From assembly GCF_000003815.2 (NCBI RefSeq), contig NC_049980.1, positions 32,761,212-32,825,211 of the forward strand: DNA of 64,000 bases. The letters are read 5' to 3'. How positions within the stretch are numbered: the stretch's first letter is position 1; each line of letters starts with the position of its first letter. A program made the position numbers and the translations under genes. Of this stretch, positions 20,331 to 31,499 are shown in pieces. Source of the DNA: Branchiostoma floridae. Its lineage: Eukaryota > Chordata > Leptocardii > Amphioxiformes > Branchiostomatidae. Under the pieces are notes generated by a model that worked only from the letters and a program-made list of their open reading frames with translations, searched no databases and was not told where the DNA came from.

Positions 20331-22244
20331 ATGAACGTTCAGCTGGTTTACAAACTTACTATAATCAAATAAGGCTATATAATCAACTAAAACTAAAAAC
20401 GACCTGTCTGTTGGATGAACTTGAATACGACGTCAAATAAAAGACAATTTTGAATGGGAGATAAGAGTGCATTTCCCCTAAGTAGAGTTGAACATACAAT
20501 ATTTTCAGTGGTGTGTCTTGGGTCGAATGGTAAGAGATGATCAGGTAGCCTGTATGTCCCGGGTCCTCTCCAACAGACAAAATGTCCTGCGGGCTTCTCT
20601 CTCTCTCCCCCCCTGCTGTCAAGGAATCAATGCGGAGAAACAAAAGACATGGTTGTTAAATTTAATGGTTACTTTAGAAAATTGGCAATAACACCCGCGC
20701 GGAGCTGATGGGGCCTGAAATGGAAGTGTTAAAGTTGAATGTACCAGTGACAGTAAATCCATCATGGGGAGGAGCAGGGTGGCGAGGGTACCGGCCGGGG
20801 CTGTCAATGTTTGTCCGTCCCACGCATTGGGCGGAGATAGGGTCCAACGGCACTCATAGAACTAAGAGGGGGGTGGTGGTAAAATTTGGACATTCAAAAC
20901 TCAAACAACACTCTTTCATGCACTTAAACCCTATTCCTTGTATCTTCCGAAATAAATTTGATTCAAGCCTATGTTGTTGATTTTCAATGTTGCTACATCC
21001 GTCATTTCTTCAATTTTAAGCTTTAAAATTATGGACCCAAAAGCCTTCGTTAAACTGGGGAGGAGGGGGGTGTCAGTGTCTGGGGGTATGCTCCCCCTAG
21101 AAATTTGGATTTCAAACTGTCTCCTGGAAACACAATTTCATGCATTTTCAAAAGTGAATATGACTCTATTTGAAAACTGTGTTCATTGTTTAATCTGTCA
21201 TAGGCTTTAAAAAAATCTATATTATTTGGTGGTGAAGTTCAGCTTTTTTTTGACCGACAGGGAGAATTTTTGTTGCACCCCAACAAGCAAATTTCCTGGA
21301 CAGAGGGATGGGCCCTGAGACAGCCCTGCGGCAGAGTTAGGGCCCGCTGGTGTCCGCCACTGTAATTATCGGGCTCTGGAACAAGCGTCGGAATGTGGGA
21401 TGGTGGCAGGTAATGGGAGGAATCTCGCCGGACAACTTGTGGTTTTAAATATGTATTGACCGTTGATAGGAAAGGGCATGTACGCAGTGGTCTTGGCTTT
21501 GAGGAGTCGACCAGAGAATTTTGAAAACGACGCCGTCAAGACAAGCAACTGACGGCTTGCTGACGTTAAATCCTTTGGTTGAAGAACATTTCTGCTCATT
21601 TTTGGCAACCCATGCACCTAATCAGTGCTGGCCAGAAATGCGCAAACATATATTGGAATGCCATAATTGCAAAAAAGATAATGAAAAAGCTTTCTCAGGA
21701 CATTGTATTGAAAACAATAACTACTGTGAGGACTGGACAATACATGTGTGTCACCAGTTCATTTAACCCCATTTTTAAATCTTTATGAGGCCCCATCAAT
21801 TCAATTTATTGGTTTTCAGATTTAGGAGATAATGGCGAAGTAGAATATGAACATTAAAACACAGGGAAAATCTTTACCATGGAGCACCGAGGTTGAGGTT
21901 ATTAACAGTGTCCGAGGATAAGGAAACTAAATGTTTGTGTGCCTTTAGTTAGATAAATTATTCTTCAAATCCAGACAATTCTGTAAGGAGTTATGAGTCT
22001 GTTATGACATACCAAACATAACTTTGAAGTTGTGTATTTATGATGACGTCGTCAGAAAAACAGAAAAAGAAATCCGTCCCCCATTACGTTTTGAAATATT
22101 CTAGAAAAGAAGTGTATTTCTTTTATCTAAGGCTTCATCAACTTTGGTACCTAACTTTTGTTTGGAATGTACGGTTAAATATGTGTAAACACTCAACATT
22201 AATGTTGCTTGTACCGGTGTGTGTATGGCATTGTGTGCATCAGC
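20331..22244. other. Intergenic DNA with family-G-like debris
   Basis: About 21245-21335 ('caccccaacaagcaaatttcctggacagaggga...agccctg') matches text at 57300-57375 and is an element end. No gene is recognised in the rest. Confidence 0.4.
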
Positions 22245-22440
22245 TTTGTGTAATGCTATTTCACCTTTATCCACAGGGTAACATATGTCCATTGTATCTA
22301 AAAACAGGATATCGAGTGGACAGACGGTGGTGCCAAACTGCAATATTTTGAAACTATTTGAAAGCTCCATCTTTCAGCTTGATATTCCCAAATAACGTTT
22401 TTAATTAAATACAACGGATATAGGTTACCCAGCAAATAAA
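22245..22440. mobile_element. Family-A MITE copy
   Basis: The left end 'tttcacctttatccacagggtaac' and right end 'gttacccagcaaataaaag' match the family ends, with 'ccattgtatc'/'atacaacgg' inside. The right terminus is degraded. Confidence 0.7.
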
Positions 22441-22859
22441 AGCAATACTGAATGATCATATACAAATTGTAGCTTTTTCCTCCCACGTAGTACTAGCACA
22501 CAGTTAGTAGCAGGTGCCTTGTAGTAGCCTACATTGTTCCAGCAGTTAAAAGTTGGACTGGACAATTCGATAAGCCCTTACAAATTGGGAGAATGGGCTG
22601 TGAACAATTGTAATGCCATTAGAAAAGCTAACACACACTACTCATGCCATCATCCTCTCTCAATCCAGGCCGCCACCTTGCACTAAAAGTCAATTTGCAC
22701 AAAAGATTCCATCTGCAGAGAGAGTGTGTGTGCATTTTCACCACTCTGTGATGTTGCCCGTACTGAAAATGTGTAACTATATAACTGTTATGCGTGTTTC
22801 GTTGCCTGTTCTTGTGCGCAGTCATTACACGAGCTGCTATCATCTCCGGTAGGCCCCTT

Positions 22860-23170
22860 CACTCTGCGGTGCTAGTGTCTGGTAATGAGTATTGATGGCA
22901 GAAACATTGACAGAGATTGGCAATTTTACCCCGCCGAACTCGAGCTGCTCGAGAGGAACTGGAGCGTTGTACGGGCTGCGTCCTGTAATGCCATGTCAAA
23001 CCATTTATTTAGCACCCTGCCCGGACGATGTGGCACTCTCCTCAGATATACGGCCGGCGATATTTCACCGGGACGTGAAATATTAGGGTAGGCAATACCC
23101 CTTGCCATCTTTGCCGGGCGGAAAAGGGCAGGGAAATTTCCCCCAGGACCTGGCAAAGAGATATTTTATT
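22860..23170. promoter_or_regulatory. GC-rich single-copy island, possible conserved non-coding element
   Basis: GC content and CpG rise sharply against AT-rich flanks (ccccgccgaactcgagctgctcgag; atacggccggcgat). Two overlapping open frames exist, but without motifs or splice sites. Regulatory function is inference only, based on composition and lack of repeats. Confidence 0.25.
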
Positions 23171-23773
23171 TTCTGGACGGTTACATCAGGTTGGTCCCCA
23201 TTATCACGGTGTAGCGCCGTGCTCTCTGGAAGCCTTTCTAACAACGATTTTGGCAAGACTACATATTAGGTTGAACTGGTCAAATACTTGGGAATAAAGT
23301 AAGCTAAGTTTGAGTAAGTGTATGAAATGTGTCTACCACATAAAATGAACCTGTAGTATATCATATAGAGCTAGCGTGCATTTACATGTAGTTCCTTGCT
23401 CCGTGCCAACATGCAGTCCTTTCCATAACAGTTTTAGGGGTTCGACACAGTGTTATACACTTGTCACTTTCAGTGGAGGAAATGCATGGTAATAAAAGAA
23501 GCTAAGTTAGAGTTACTGTTAGTGTATCACGTGTGTCTACTACCTAAACTGACCCTTACTTCTGCCCTCTTATATAATTAACCTGAATGAAAAGTGGCCT
23601 ACAGGCCGACTTTAGCTTCTCTGAGACTCGGAGCCAATCAGAACTCAGACTTATATTCTAGGCAAAAGTTCAAATGCCAATTATTTACCTGGTAAAAAGT
23701 TCCAGACAATTTGGCATGGAAGTGATCAGAAGGGCAAAGTAGAACTAGAGTAGGACAAATTCCAGGCTACCAT
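23171..23773. other. Intergenic DNA
   Basis: Contains 'gtaagctaag...' duplicated loosely at about 23298 and 23498, each followed by 'gtgtctac', an old ~200-bp duplication. At about 23580 the text 'gaaaagtggcctacaggccg' resembles the LINE 3' end seen at 54565. Confidence 0.4.
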
Positions 23774-23974
23774 ATAACGTTAGTTCACCTTTATCCGCAG
23801 GGTAACCTATATCCGTTGCATTGCTAAACAGGGTATTCAGGGCTATCAAATTGTACTATTTTCAAAATATTGCAGTTTGAAACCATCATCTGGGACTTGA
23901 TTTCCTTAAATACATTATTCTTAAAAAGAACGGATAAAGGTTACCCTACAGACAAAGGTGTCAACTAGCGTTAC
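23774..23974. mobile_element. Family-A MITE, complete copy
   Basis: Starts taacgttagttcacctttat and ends caactagcgtta, with the inner 'cagggtaacctatatccgttg' and its complement. It is non-coding. Confidence 0.85.
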
Positions 23975-24002
23975 ATTGCACATGTATTGTGTTTTTCTCA
24001 GG

Positions 24003-24230
24003 AATGCTACAGTGGCATTGCATTGGTGTAAGGATGTTTGGCCCAGAGGTCCTGGGTTCCCATCCCCAGTTATGTCACCACCAATGTTTTGCCTTCGGGA
24101 AAAGCAAAACTCCACCCATGTGTAAAAATGAGCACCAAACTTCGTTTTGGGTAGGCAAAAGGCGGTGGAAGGAGAGGGATGGGCTCTGCCTTCCAATTCC
24201 GTTCCCTATAGACACAGTGGATAACAACCC
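24003..24230 (+). mobile_element. tRNA-derived SINE
   Basis: The head has an A-box-like segment (tggcattgcattgg) and a B-box-like segment (ctgggttcccatccc) about 33 bp apart. The body 'gccttcgggaaaagc...cacccatgtgtaaaaatgagcac' follows. The same head-body order is seen at 27090, 48390 (reverse) and 60765. Confidence 0.7.
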
Positions 24231-24661
24231 TAGGGCTCGAAATACCACCTGCATATGCAGGTTAGTGCAGGTAAAATTGGAGCTGTATTTCTGGTGTCTA
24301 CCTGCACCTAACCTGCACTGGTCCCAACCCTAGGGCTCGAAATACCACCTGCATATGCAGGTTAGTGCAGGTAAAATTGGAGCTGTGCAGGTATTTCTGG
24401 TGTCTACCTGCACCTAACCTGCACTGGTCCATGTGCTGGGTTTTATACATAAATGTACTATGATGTAGGTGTATGTGGATTGGTATTAGCTGCATTGACT
24501 GTTACCACCTATTAAGTATAAAATAATGGTTCCTGAACAATTTCAGTATGATCTATACTTCCTAAATTCAGAGTGGTGCAGGTGAAATTTGTCTGGTGCA
24601 GGTAATTTTCAATGCCACCTGCACCAGGTCAGGTATGCAGAAAAAAGTATTTCGAGCCCTG
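24231..24661 (+). mobile_element. Family-B TIR element with internal 100-bp tandem duplication
   Basis: The left end agggctcgaaatacc occurs twice, at 24232 and 24332, because the first ~100 bp (including a few flanking bases, caaccc) is duplicated in tandem. The right end is atttcgagccctg. The duplication includes flank, so it happened after insertion. Confidence 0.8.
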
Positions 24662-25249
24662 AACCCACAACCCCTGAACCTCAGAAAGTCTAAGAAACTA
24701 CCTGTACCTTTACCTTAGAGAACGCTGGCCAGAGAAGCACGTACACATACATGTAGTCTCTGCTGCTCTCATTGGGACAGAATGCACATTAACTCATTTA
24801 ATGGCCCATAAAAATGTGCCCCAGCTAGTTTAATCAGAGTCGGGACCAGCGCAATAATGATGCTCACCCAGCAAGTGATATCATCGGATTGCTCCTAATC
24901 CCAGGTATGGTGTTCTAAGGCTGATTGTCGTATCTGGATAATCAGCAGCGAACGGCCACAAAGAGCAGAAGATGCTGGATGAAGATGAAAAACTTGGAGC
25001 CTGGACCGGTCGACCTTTGACCCACGGGCATTGTTGCGCATGATGGGAGTGTGACTAACGATGCGTTCGTTTGAGTGATCTGCCTGTTGTGGATGTCGTT
25101 CATATTTAATTTCCCATTGTAATAGCTTCGCCATGAGTCAACGAGTTTTTAAAGTTTCTACACAAACAATAACATTAGGCTTCAGTAAAATGAAAAAAAG
25201 TGTTGGCTTAAGAAAATGAGATGTGCAGAACTTTTCAACTAAAAGGTAG
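24662..25249. other. Intergenic DNA, nothing recognised
   Basis: No exon or repeat could be supported. Confidence 0.4.
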
Positions 25250-25556
25250 TGTCACACGTGTGTATGTGTTCAAGTCCGTATAAGGTCCGTCTGGAAGTCG
25301 TAGCCTCTACCAGGCTCTACAGATCGCTGGAAAAATAACAGAAATTGGACAAATAGCGAACACGCCAGAGGAGTTAGCTGGGTCGCAAACCATACTGCTT
25401 GGACAGCTAACTCCTCAGGTATATTATTATGTGTCTATATTATTTTGTCCAATTTCTGCTATTTTCGTACAGACCTATGGAGCTTGGTAGAGGCTAAGAC
25501 TTGCATACAAACCTCATACAGACTTGAATATGTACGCACGCCTGAACCTGGCTTAA
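25250..25556. mobile_element. Large foldback element
   Basis: Two arms of about 130-150 bp are inverted copies. For example, 'gtagcctctaccaggctc' territory and 'aacagaaattggacaaata' on the left match 'ttttgtccaatttctgc' and 'cttggtagaggctaag' on the right. The centre pairs 'gaggagttagctg' with 'cagctaactcctc'. No coding capacity. Confidence 0.8.
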
Positions 25557-25586
25557 GACAGAAGTGAGTCGGCTTACAGATGTGAC

Positions 25587-25713
25587 TAGCCTGGGTACCA
25601 AACCGCCGTGCTATGCTCGCTAATCTCTCGTGCTGGCAACCAATTAGGATTATAGATTAGCGTGAAAGGGCTATAGTTTAGAGCGAGGGACTGGTAATGT
25701 GGTATCCAGGCTA
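25587..25713. mobile_element. Family-H short MITE (TAGCCTGG ends)
   Basis: Starts tagcctgggtacca and ends tggtatccaggcta, terminal inverted repeats around a 127-bp element. End fragments recur at about 7830-7848 and 34127-34140. Confidence 0.75.
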
Positions 25714-25969
25714 AGATGTGACTTGAGTGGCAGAGAACTTCCATTCTCATGTAGAACTGTTTAGCCACAGACGATGCTGTAGGGTTGATGCAAATTGGGA
25801 TTTTGCCATGGTCAATATTGACCGGCGGAGGCTAGATAACTTGTACTGGGTCAGTAATAATGTATATTGTGAAGAAAATAGAGTGATAATGAAAGTGTAA
25901 TTTGATACTTCGAGCTATTGTTAACAGATACCAAACAACTAAAATTCTTTCTTACTGATTATTTTTCAG

Positions 25970-25998
25970 ACTCACTGACCGCACCCCAAGCAGGAAAG
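25970..25998 (+). CDS. Candidate micro-exon of the downstream CxC/CxxCxH gene
   Basis: 29 bases lie between a strong acceptor (tgattatttttcag) and a good donor (AAG|gtaaac). Read so that it ends in phase 0, it gives SLTAPQAGK, which would join the phase-0 exon at 27558. Splice-site quality and phase are the only evidence. There is no homology support. Confidence 0.3.
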
Positions 25999-26239
25999 GT
26001 AAACGAAATCTTTTAATTGGATAGGTAATCTCTGTAAAACAAAGAGACGCATTACCATAATTTATCATAAGTTGTTGTGCTTCTCTAAAACTTGTTGGAT
26101 TTCTTGAATCTGTTGTGTAGTGTAATTTTATGAAGAACTTAATTGCACAACAATCATGCATGACTGTATACAATGTATGGCAACAACTCACTATTAAAGG
26201 TACATTGTAGTACAGAATAGATGTGTTAAAGTTCTAGTT

Positions 26240-26500
26240 AAAGTCCTTCCCGCACCAAATGGTGTATAGGGCGCTGCCCATCTCTGTTTTAATAGGCCTT
26301 TGTGCAAAGGCTACAGTAAGGGGCTAGTCCACTGGTAGTGGTCTGTGTGTTCAACTGTCTTACTCTTTTGCAAATGCTGAGTGCTGAGCAGAGAAAGCAG
26401 CATGTACCATTTTAAAAGCCTGGTTGGGTTGAGAATCAAACTCACAACCTACGGACTGCAAGGCGAACACTTTACCCACTCGGCCATTGCACCATTATGA
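26240..26500 (-). mobile_element. tRNA-derived SINE, reverse orientation
   Basis: On the minus strand from 26495 the head reads ggtgcaatggccgagtgggt (A box tggccgagtgg), then agtttgattctcaacc (B box), with a TGC in the anticodon-like position. A body follows to about 26240. Body features such as 'ggtacatgctgctttctctg' continue past the tRNA length, so this is a SINE head, not a functional tRNA. About 26120-26200 is a separate retroposon end. Confidence 0.65.
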
Positions 26501-27089
26501 AGTGAATGAATGGGAACAAATCAGAATGTCTTGAATTGTCCAGCTTGGCCAGATTTGGTCCAGTTGTGTATGATGATTTATGTAAATAGCCCAGGTGCTT
26601 GAACTGAATAAATCAAGCCGTTTACTCACTTTTTTTTGATGTGGTGCAAGAGGTATGGTAAAGCTTATGCGAGGGTCTGTATGGGGGTCCACACAATGCT
26701 TAAATGCACTGCATTCAGACTTAGCTCATGCCACAATTTGCACCCAAATCAAGGAAAGCAATTACGCAAAAAAAATTAGTCGCCTCACTACAGTGTGGCT
26801 GAAGAAGATAGATTTCAAAACAAGTTACATGAAATCAACATATTTAGGCTGCCTACACCTTAAAGCATTGAGCATGCAGACCCTCTTATCTCTCTCTCTC
26901 GGCTTATATAATATATATATGACCCTCGAAAAATTTGGTGACAGATGGTTAAGTAGTCGAGGAGGCTCATCAGGATTGAGAGGGAGCATGGATTTTCCTT
27001 AACTCCGATGACCGGTGATTCTACAAATGGACTCCCTTGGATGTTAGGATCCTGCTCAACCTACAAAATGTAGTTTTGGTATCGTCTGT
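26501..27089. other. Intergenic or 5' intronic DNA, nothing recognised
   Basis: Contains a short TA run (about 26908-26920). No exon is supported. Confidence 0.4.
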
Positions 27090-27335
27090 GGCATAACTGG
27101 TAGAGCATTTGAATCAGAATCTAGAGGTCCTGAGTTCGATACCCGCCGTGCCCCCTACGTTGTGCCCTTGGGAAATACACTTCATACATGGCCTTCCTCA
27201 CTTCACCCAGGTGTAAAAATGGGTAGCTGACTACGGTCGGGGAGGTAAAAGAAAAGACTACCAAAGTTTACCTTCTGTCTGTACTGTGCAGGTTGCACTG
27301 TTGATATAAGTTACTAACTTGAGTGCAGTGCCACA
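27090..27335 (+). mobile_element. tRNA-derived SINE
   Basis: The A-box-like 'tggcataactggtagagc' and B-box-like 'tgagttcgatacccg' are followed by the shared body 'gtgcccttgggaaatacactt...cacccaggtgtaaaaatgggta'. This is the clearest SINE in the window. Confidence 0.8.
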
Positions 27336-27557
27336 TTGTCCCCGTTTGTCATAAAGAATAGTTGTTTTATGCCTGTTGTTACCATATTGAAAAATCTGAT
27401 ACTAGAAATAGGATCAATATACGCAAAAATACGTTGTACGTTGTGTGTTTAACAAACTTTCTTTCACTCTTAGAATCATTCCCACACACTTATGGATAGG
27501 TAGGTCAAAATGACTTCACATGTGACAGTAACTTATTTGCAACTCATCATGTTTCAG

Positions 27558-27700
27558 GTCAGAAGACAGGGTGCGCAGAAAGGGACTCCGTGCCAACATT
27601 CCCAGTGCGAGTGCGCCAACTTCTGCGCACCGTCCGCTTCCTCCGTCAAGTCTGCCTCACGACAGTGTACGGAGTGTCAGCATCTGGAGTCTGACCACAG
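27558..27700 (+). CDS. Unidentified gene, exon a: first CxC...CxxCxH module
   Basis: A 143-nt exon between acceptor gtttcag and donor CAG|gttagt, phase 0 in, phase 2 out. The translation is VRRQGAQKG, then CQHSQCECANF, a Ser-rich spacer, then RQCTECQHLESDHR. The layout is C-x4-C-x-C-x2-F ... R-x-C-x2-C-x-H-x4-H, a probable zinc-binding module. The module recurs across exons b-c and begins again in exon e. By memory of the family, the basonuclin N-terminus has the same layout (CxC..F.P...R.C..C.H....H), but overall similarity is too low to call this a basonuclin. I do not recognise the gene. The downstream intron begins with copies of this exon's 3' end inside a GTA microsatellite. Confidence 0.7.
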
Positions 27701-27765
27701 GTTAGTAGTGGTACTATTAGTAGTAGTAATAGTGGTAGTAGTAATAGTAGTAGTAGTAGTAGTAA

Positions 27766-27798
<33 letters not shown>

Positions 27799-27947
27799 CC
27801 AGACCACAGGTTAGTAGTGGTAGTATTACTAGTAGTATTAGTAGTAGTAATAATACTGTCAGTAGTAGTAATCAGACCACAAGTTAGAAGTAGCAGTTAA
27901 TAGTATTCAGACCACAGGTTAGTAGCAGTATTAGTAGTAGTAGTAGT
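27701..27947 (+). repeat. (GTA)n-rich tract containing copies of the exon-a 3' end and donor
   Basis: The intron start gttagtagtgg has expanded into a GTA/GTAGTA tract. Within it the exon-boundary text gaccacag|gttag recurs at about 27801-27813, 27874-27886 (decayed to accacaagttag) and 27910-27922. The real boundary is at 27700/27701. Confidence 0.85.
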
Positions 27948-28115
27948 AGTCAAGGAATGAACGATCCACTGCTTCTGTCACGTTATATAGATAGCACAGG
28001 TGACAGTCATACTATGATGTCATAGAAGCAATGGATTGTTCACTCCTTGACAAAGACTGGAGCTGTTCAGTCAAAATTATGGTTAAGTCCAATTTTTGTA
28101 TTGGAAATTACAGTT
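27948..28115. mobile_element. Family-E element copy
   Basis: Inverted text 'caaggaatgaacgatccact' and 'ggattgttcactccttgac', with the right end 'ccaatttttgtattggaa', matches the copy at 7942-8168. Confidence 0.65.
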
Positions 28116-28257
28116 AGATTTTTCCAGAATGTCTTCACAGGTGAACTTTCAAGTTAAGTCTGTCTTCTCTGACATGACCAGTGGAAGACTGCTCTCTTGA
28201 GTGAGCTAAGCTGGTTGGAGGAGACTTTCAGTTTCACCCTTCATGTCCCTTTCTCAG

Positions 28258-28371
28258 GGTGCCCACCAAACTTGACCAGCAGCTGTCCGAGGAGCAGGCC
28301 CATGCAGACAGGACCCCCTGCGTCCTGCCGACGTGCGACTGCCAAGGGTTCCTCAGGCCAACCAGTCAGAG
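28258..28371 (+). CDS. Unidentified gene, exon b: linker and second CxC half-module
   Basis: A 114-nt exon (acceptor ccctttctcag, donor CAGAG|gtaaga), phase 2 in and out, so the split codon AG|G joins exon a. The translation is VPTKLDQQLSEEQAHADRT, then CVLPTCDCQGFLRPTSQ. It carries the first half (C-x4-C-x-C-x2-F) of a second module. The second half is supplied by exon c. The phase match and the continuing module make this exon well supported. Confidence 0.7.
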
Positions 28372-29327
28372 GTAAGATATCGGGAACGCTTGTTTGTTCC
28401 ACATAACCACTATAGTGTGACTACATTTGTATGTATAAGAAATGCATGGTTAGGGTCTGCATGGGTTAAGTGAGTGTCATTTTGTTGTTCAAACACACGT
28501 TGCATATTTCACTACAAGTGAAATTATTTGTTTGTTTTGTTTGTTTATTTTTATTTATCCAGCGGTACATATCGCCTGGCCGGCGTTTTTCAAAGAACCC
28601 TGGGGGAAAACCCTGTACATACATAACAATAAATGATAACAATATAAAATCAAATAAATGGTGACACAGCAAGAATCGGCAAATAATAACGCAATTCAAC
28701 TTAGACAAAATAAGGCAAATCAATTGTACAACGTTAATCCTAATTATGCAAAAAGTCGGCTGATTGTTTATTCATCGATGCATAATGTATTGGAAAATTA
28801 CTCTCTTCTGGAGTTTAGGACTCCTTTAATATGCTTGACGTGCCAGGCCTTCCTCAAACACAGGAGCACCAACTCTTTGTTCCGTGCAAGAGATTGTCCC
28901 TTACCAAAGCTGTATTCATTTTCACCTGGGTGGTGTAATGTGCCTTTCCTATACAATGTATATAAGGGCACAATACTTAAAGACATCACAAGACCACCTT
29001 ACCATCTGTTAGAGCAGCAACAGGTGGTTGCAAAAAGGATTTTCCCCCTATCCTACGTTATCCAACAGGAATACCAAACCTACAAACCAGACGTTTTGTT
29101 TTTTAAAGAATATGGGCCTTTTTGGCAAGGACAACTAGACAAGTGCAGTAATATCAATCTGAGAATTTTGTTTTCTTATCTCAAGATTACTGTTGACCTT
29201 GCCCATTTCATGTGGAGGAAAACTTCATTCTAGGTTCTTCCACATTGTAAATCTGTTTCAGTCCTTGCAAACATGGTTCACAGGTGTAGATGCTGAGTTA
29301 CAGGCTACGATACATATAGAATACAAC
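28372..29327. other. Intron start with retroposon fragments
   Basis: About 28535-28660 is a T-rich-to-A-rich retroposon 3' end ('atttatccagcggtacatatcgcctggccgg'). About 28890-28985 is reverse-strand SINE body ('ttcacctgggtggtgtaatgtgcc'). A 191-codon open frame (28658-29233) runs across both repeats and is not supported as a gene. Confidence 0.5.
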
Positions 29328-29850
29328 ACGGTGTATCCGTATCACCCAAGGTATCAGCCAGACCGCGGGTCGGATCGCCCGAAGGCCGGAGGGTGATCCG
29401 TCCCGCGGGAGGGCTGAGACCGAGGGTGATGCGGAATACACCATGTGTATGGTGTATTCAAGTAGCTAATCTACCCTCTCCGAGGGAAGAATAATGTGGT
29501 GAGTCGCTGCTTCTACCACATGTTGTATTTTATTGTATGTCATACCCACCTGAGAAAACCCATGTTTTGATGCAAAATGCGCCAGAAGTTGAACAAATTT
29601 GGTGCCCTCGAACCAAAAGTGTTGCAACAGCCATGTTCCAACGTCTGAATCAGGTATTCGAATTGCCAATCGAGCCGTATTCGGCCCGCTCTAAACAGTT
29701 CGATTCACTCGAATGGAGCCTGTGTGATACACCTTTTGAACCTGTGCGATACGGAAACGTACGGCCCGGTCCGGAACACCCGTATCGAATGTTTTCGCGT
29801 CACAGGTATGACATAATAAATGTTATTTTATGTCTTGCTGACTGTTAAAG
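29328..29850. repeat. Palindromic repeat element, unclassified
   Basis: 29328-29444 is an imperfect inverted repeat: 'ggtgtatccgtatcaccc' pairs with 'gggtgatgcggaatacacc', and 'gaccgcgggtcggat' is opposed to 'gatccgtcccgcggg'. The sequence to about 29850 (including 'cgtatcgaatg' and 'cgtacggcccggtccgg') has unusual CpG-rich text with an open frame of 103 codons and no motif. Confidence 0.5.
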
Positions 29851-30117
29851 AACTGTTAGAAAGTCAAATGTCAAAGTGCCACCCTCCCTGCTCCTCATGA
29901 CTTTCTGAAAGGCACCTTTTTGGGTCCCTTCAATCTGATACACTCATTCCAGTTCATACACATACAGGCTAGTATGACCTGTCCTTCTAGCTGCATTAGC
30001 CCCAGCCAGCCACTAACCAATCAGACACTTTCCTTCCTATTCTTAGAGGGAAAGTTCCCAGCCAATCACGTTGTCTCTTGACCAGATGCTGCGACGTGAT
30101 TGGCTGGTGATGGCTGG

Positions 30118-30489
30118 TCAGTGCTGACACAGCAAGAAGGACGAATGGGAGGTCTGCACCTGGACAGTGTATGGGCCTGGCATGAGAGCATCACCAATTT
30201 TGACATCACAAGAGCGCAGCGTCCGTGCTATAGTTTCTTCCGACACTCCGGCAAATGACTGGTGACTTTTTGATTTACAGCCATCCTCACGGTTGTAGTT
30301 TACACGACCCATGATTTGTCGTTCCCCTTGTTCTAAAGCTCGGCATCCAGGAATATAGGCCGATGATGGATGCCGAAGGTGCCAGCATGCCGATGTGAGG
30401 AATGGGCCATTTGTGTGGTGTATATTCGGGGCGTATGGTTCAAATGGCGGGGCAGGAAGTTGACACGGAAACGGATGGGTTCTCCCCAC
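30118..30489 (-). other. Minus-strand 123-codon open frame, unidentified
   Basis: The frame includes GCRALEQGERQIMGRVNYNR and SHQSFAGVSEETIARTL, which look more protein-like than most chance frames. There is no recognisable domain and no flanking splice sites stand out. It could be a fragment of a transposon protein or a cryptic exon on the minus strand. Confidence 0.25.
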
Positions 30490-31289
30490 AGTTCAGGGGT
30501 TGAGGCACATTTGAATCCCAATCTGACACAGTGTGCATGTAACCTTGACGGTTCACTTGTAAGGTTCTTCCCGCCTACACAAGAGATCGTTCTTGACTTC
30601 GACCACAGAAATTTAGTCTGCTGGTTCTTGGATCAGAAAGAATAATGCTGAAATGAAAACTTAGGGGAAATTCTGTCCCTAAGGTTTTGTTGATTTGATT
30701 ATGTTCATCCTCTGGGAACCCAAAAACTGGTGTGAGCATGCATTATAAAAACAGAAAAAAAAGTTTGGCCCCCCCAAGAAGTTGCCTTCATTCATTCCTT
30801 ATGAGATCTAAGTGGTCAGGAAGGTTGAACAAATGACTGAATACACAGAAGATACCGATTCCTCAGTTGATCTTTCTCTTTGACTTTGGGACTGACTTTC
30901 AATTGGCCCTCGTCTACATGCATGACATACATGTTTTTGTACATGTTTTTTCGATTCTATTCAGGCCATATAGTTGTTGATTTTGCAGCTGCTTTGTACA
31001 CTTTACAGTATGTTTTAATACTTTTTTTGAAATCTATATATTAATCATCCATATAATCAAAGCCATGTGTTCTTAGTAGACACAGTATCGGGGTGTGAAT
31101 GTCATCAGATTCAAGTATTCTGAAGGGACATAGTTCATTTGCAATAATACTTGTTCAGCATGGTCTTCAACATTGCCACACAGTACTTGCTTGGGTCTGT
31201 GAATGATTTCATGAGGTTGAAATGAAATTAAATGAAATGGCAAATCAGAGGATTATAGCAAAATGCTTTGTTTACAACCTGAGATTTTA
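30490..31289. other. Intronic DNA
   Basis: About 31215-31245 has an ATGAAATG-type tail ('gaaatgaaattaaatgaaatgg'), a likely LINE 3' end. Nothing else is recognised. Confidence 0.4.
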
Positions 31290-31499
31290 TAACGCTAGAT
31301 CCGCGGGGTAACCTATATTCGTTGTTTTCTAAAGCAGGGTATTTATGCCTATCATGCCGACAAAATGTGAGTTCAAACTGCTATATTTTGAAAATATAAC
31401 AATTTGAAACCACCGTCCGTCGACTGGATATCACTGAATGCGCTGTTTTGAAAAACAACGGATATAGGTTACCCAACGGATAAAGGTGAACTGGCGTTA
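31290..31499. mobile_element. Family-A MITE, complete copy
   Basis: Starts taacgctag (part of the usual ttcacctt is deleted) and ends ggtgaactggcgtta. The inner 'ggggtaacctata' and 'tataggttaccc' and the central 'accaccgtccgtcgac' match other copies. Confidence 0.85.

Noticed and set aside
26424-26495. Functional tRNA gene (minus strand, TGC anticodon-like)
   Set aside because: A and B boxes are good, but the acceptor stem does not close cleanly and a SINE body follows. Treated as a SINE head.
28658-29233. 191-codon plus-strand open frame
   Set aside because: It spans a retroposon tail and a reversed SINE body and has no recognisable domain.
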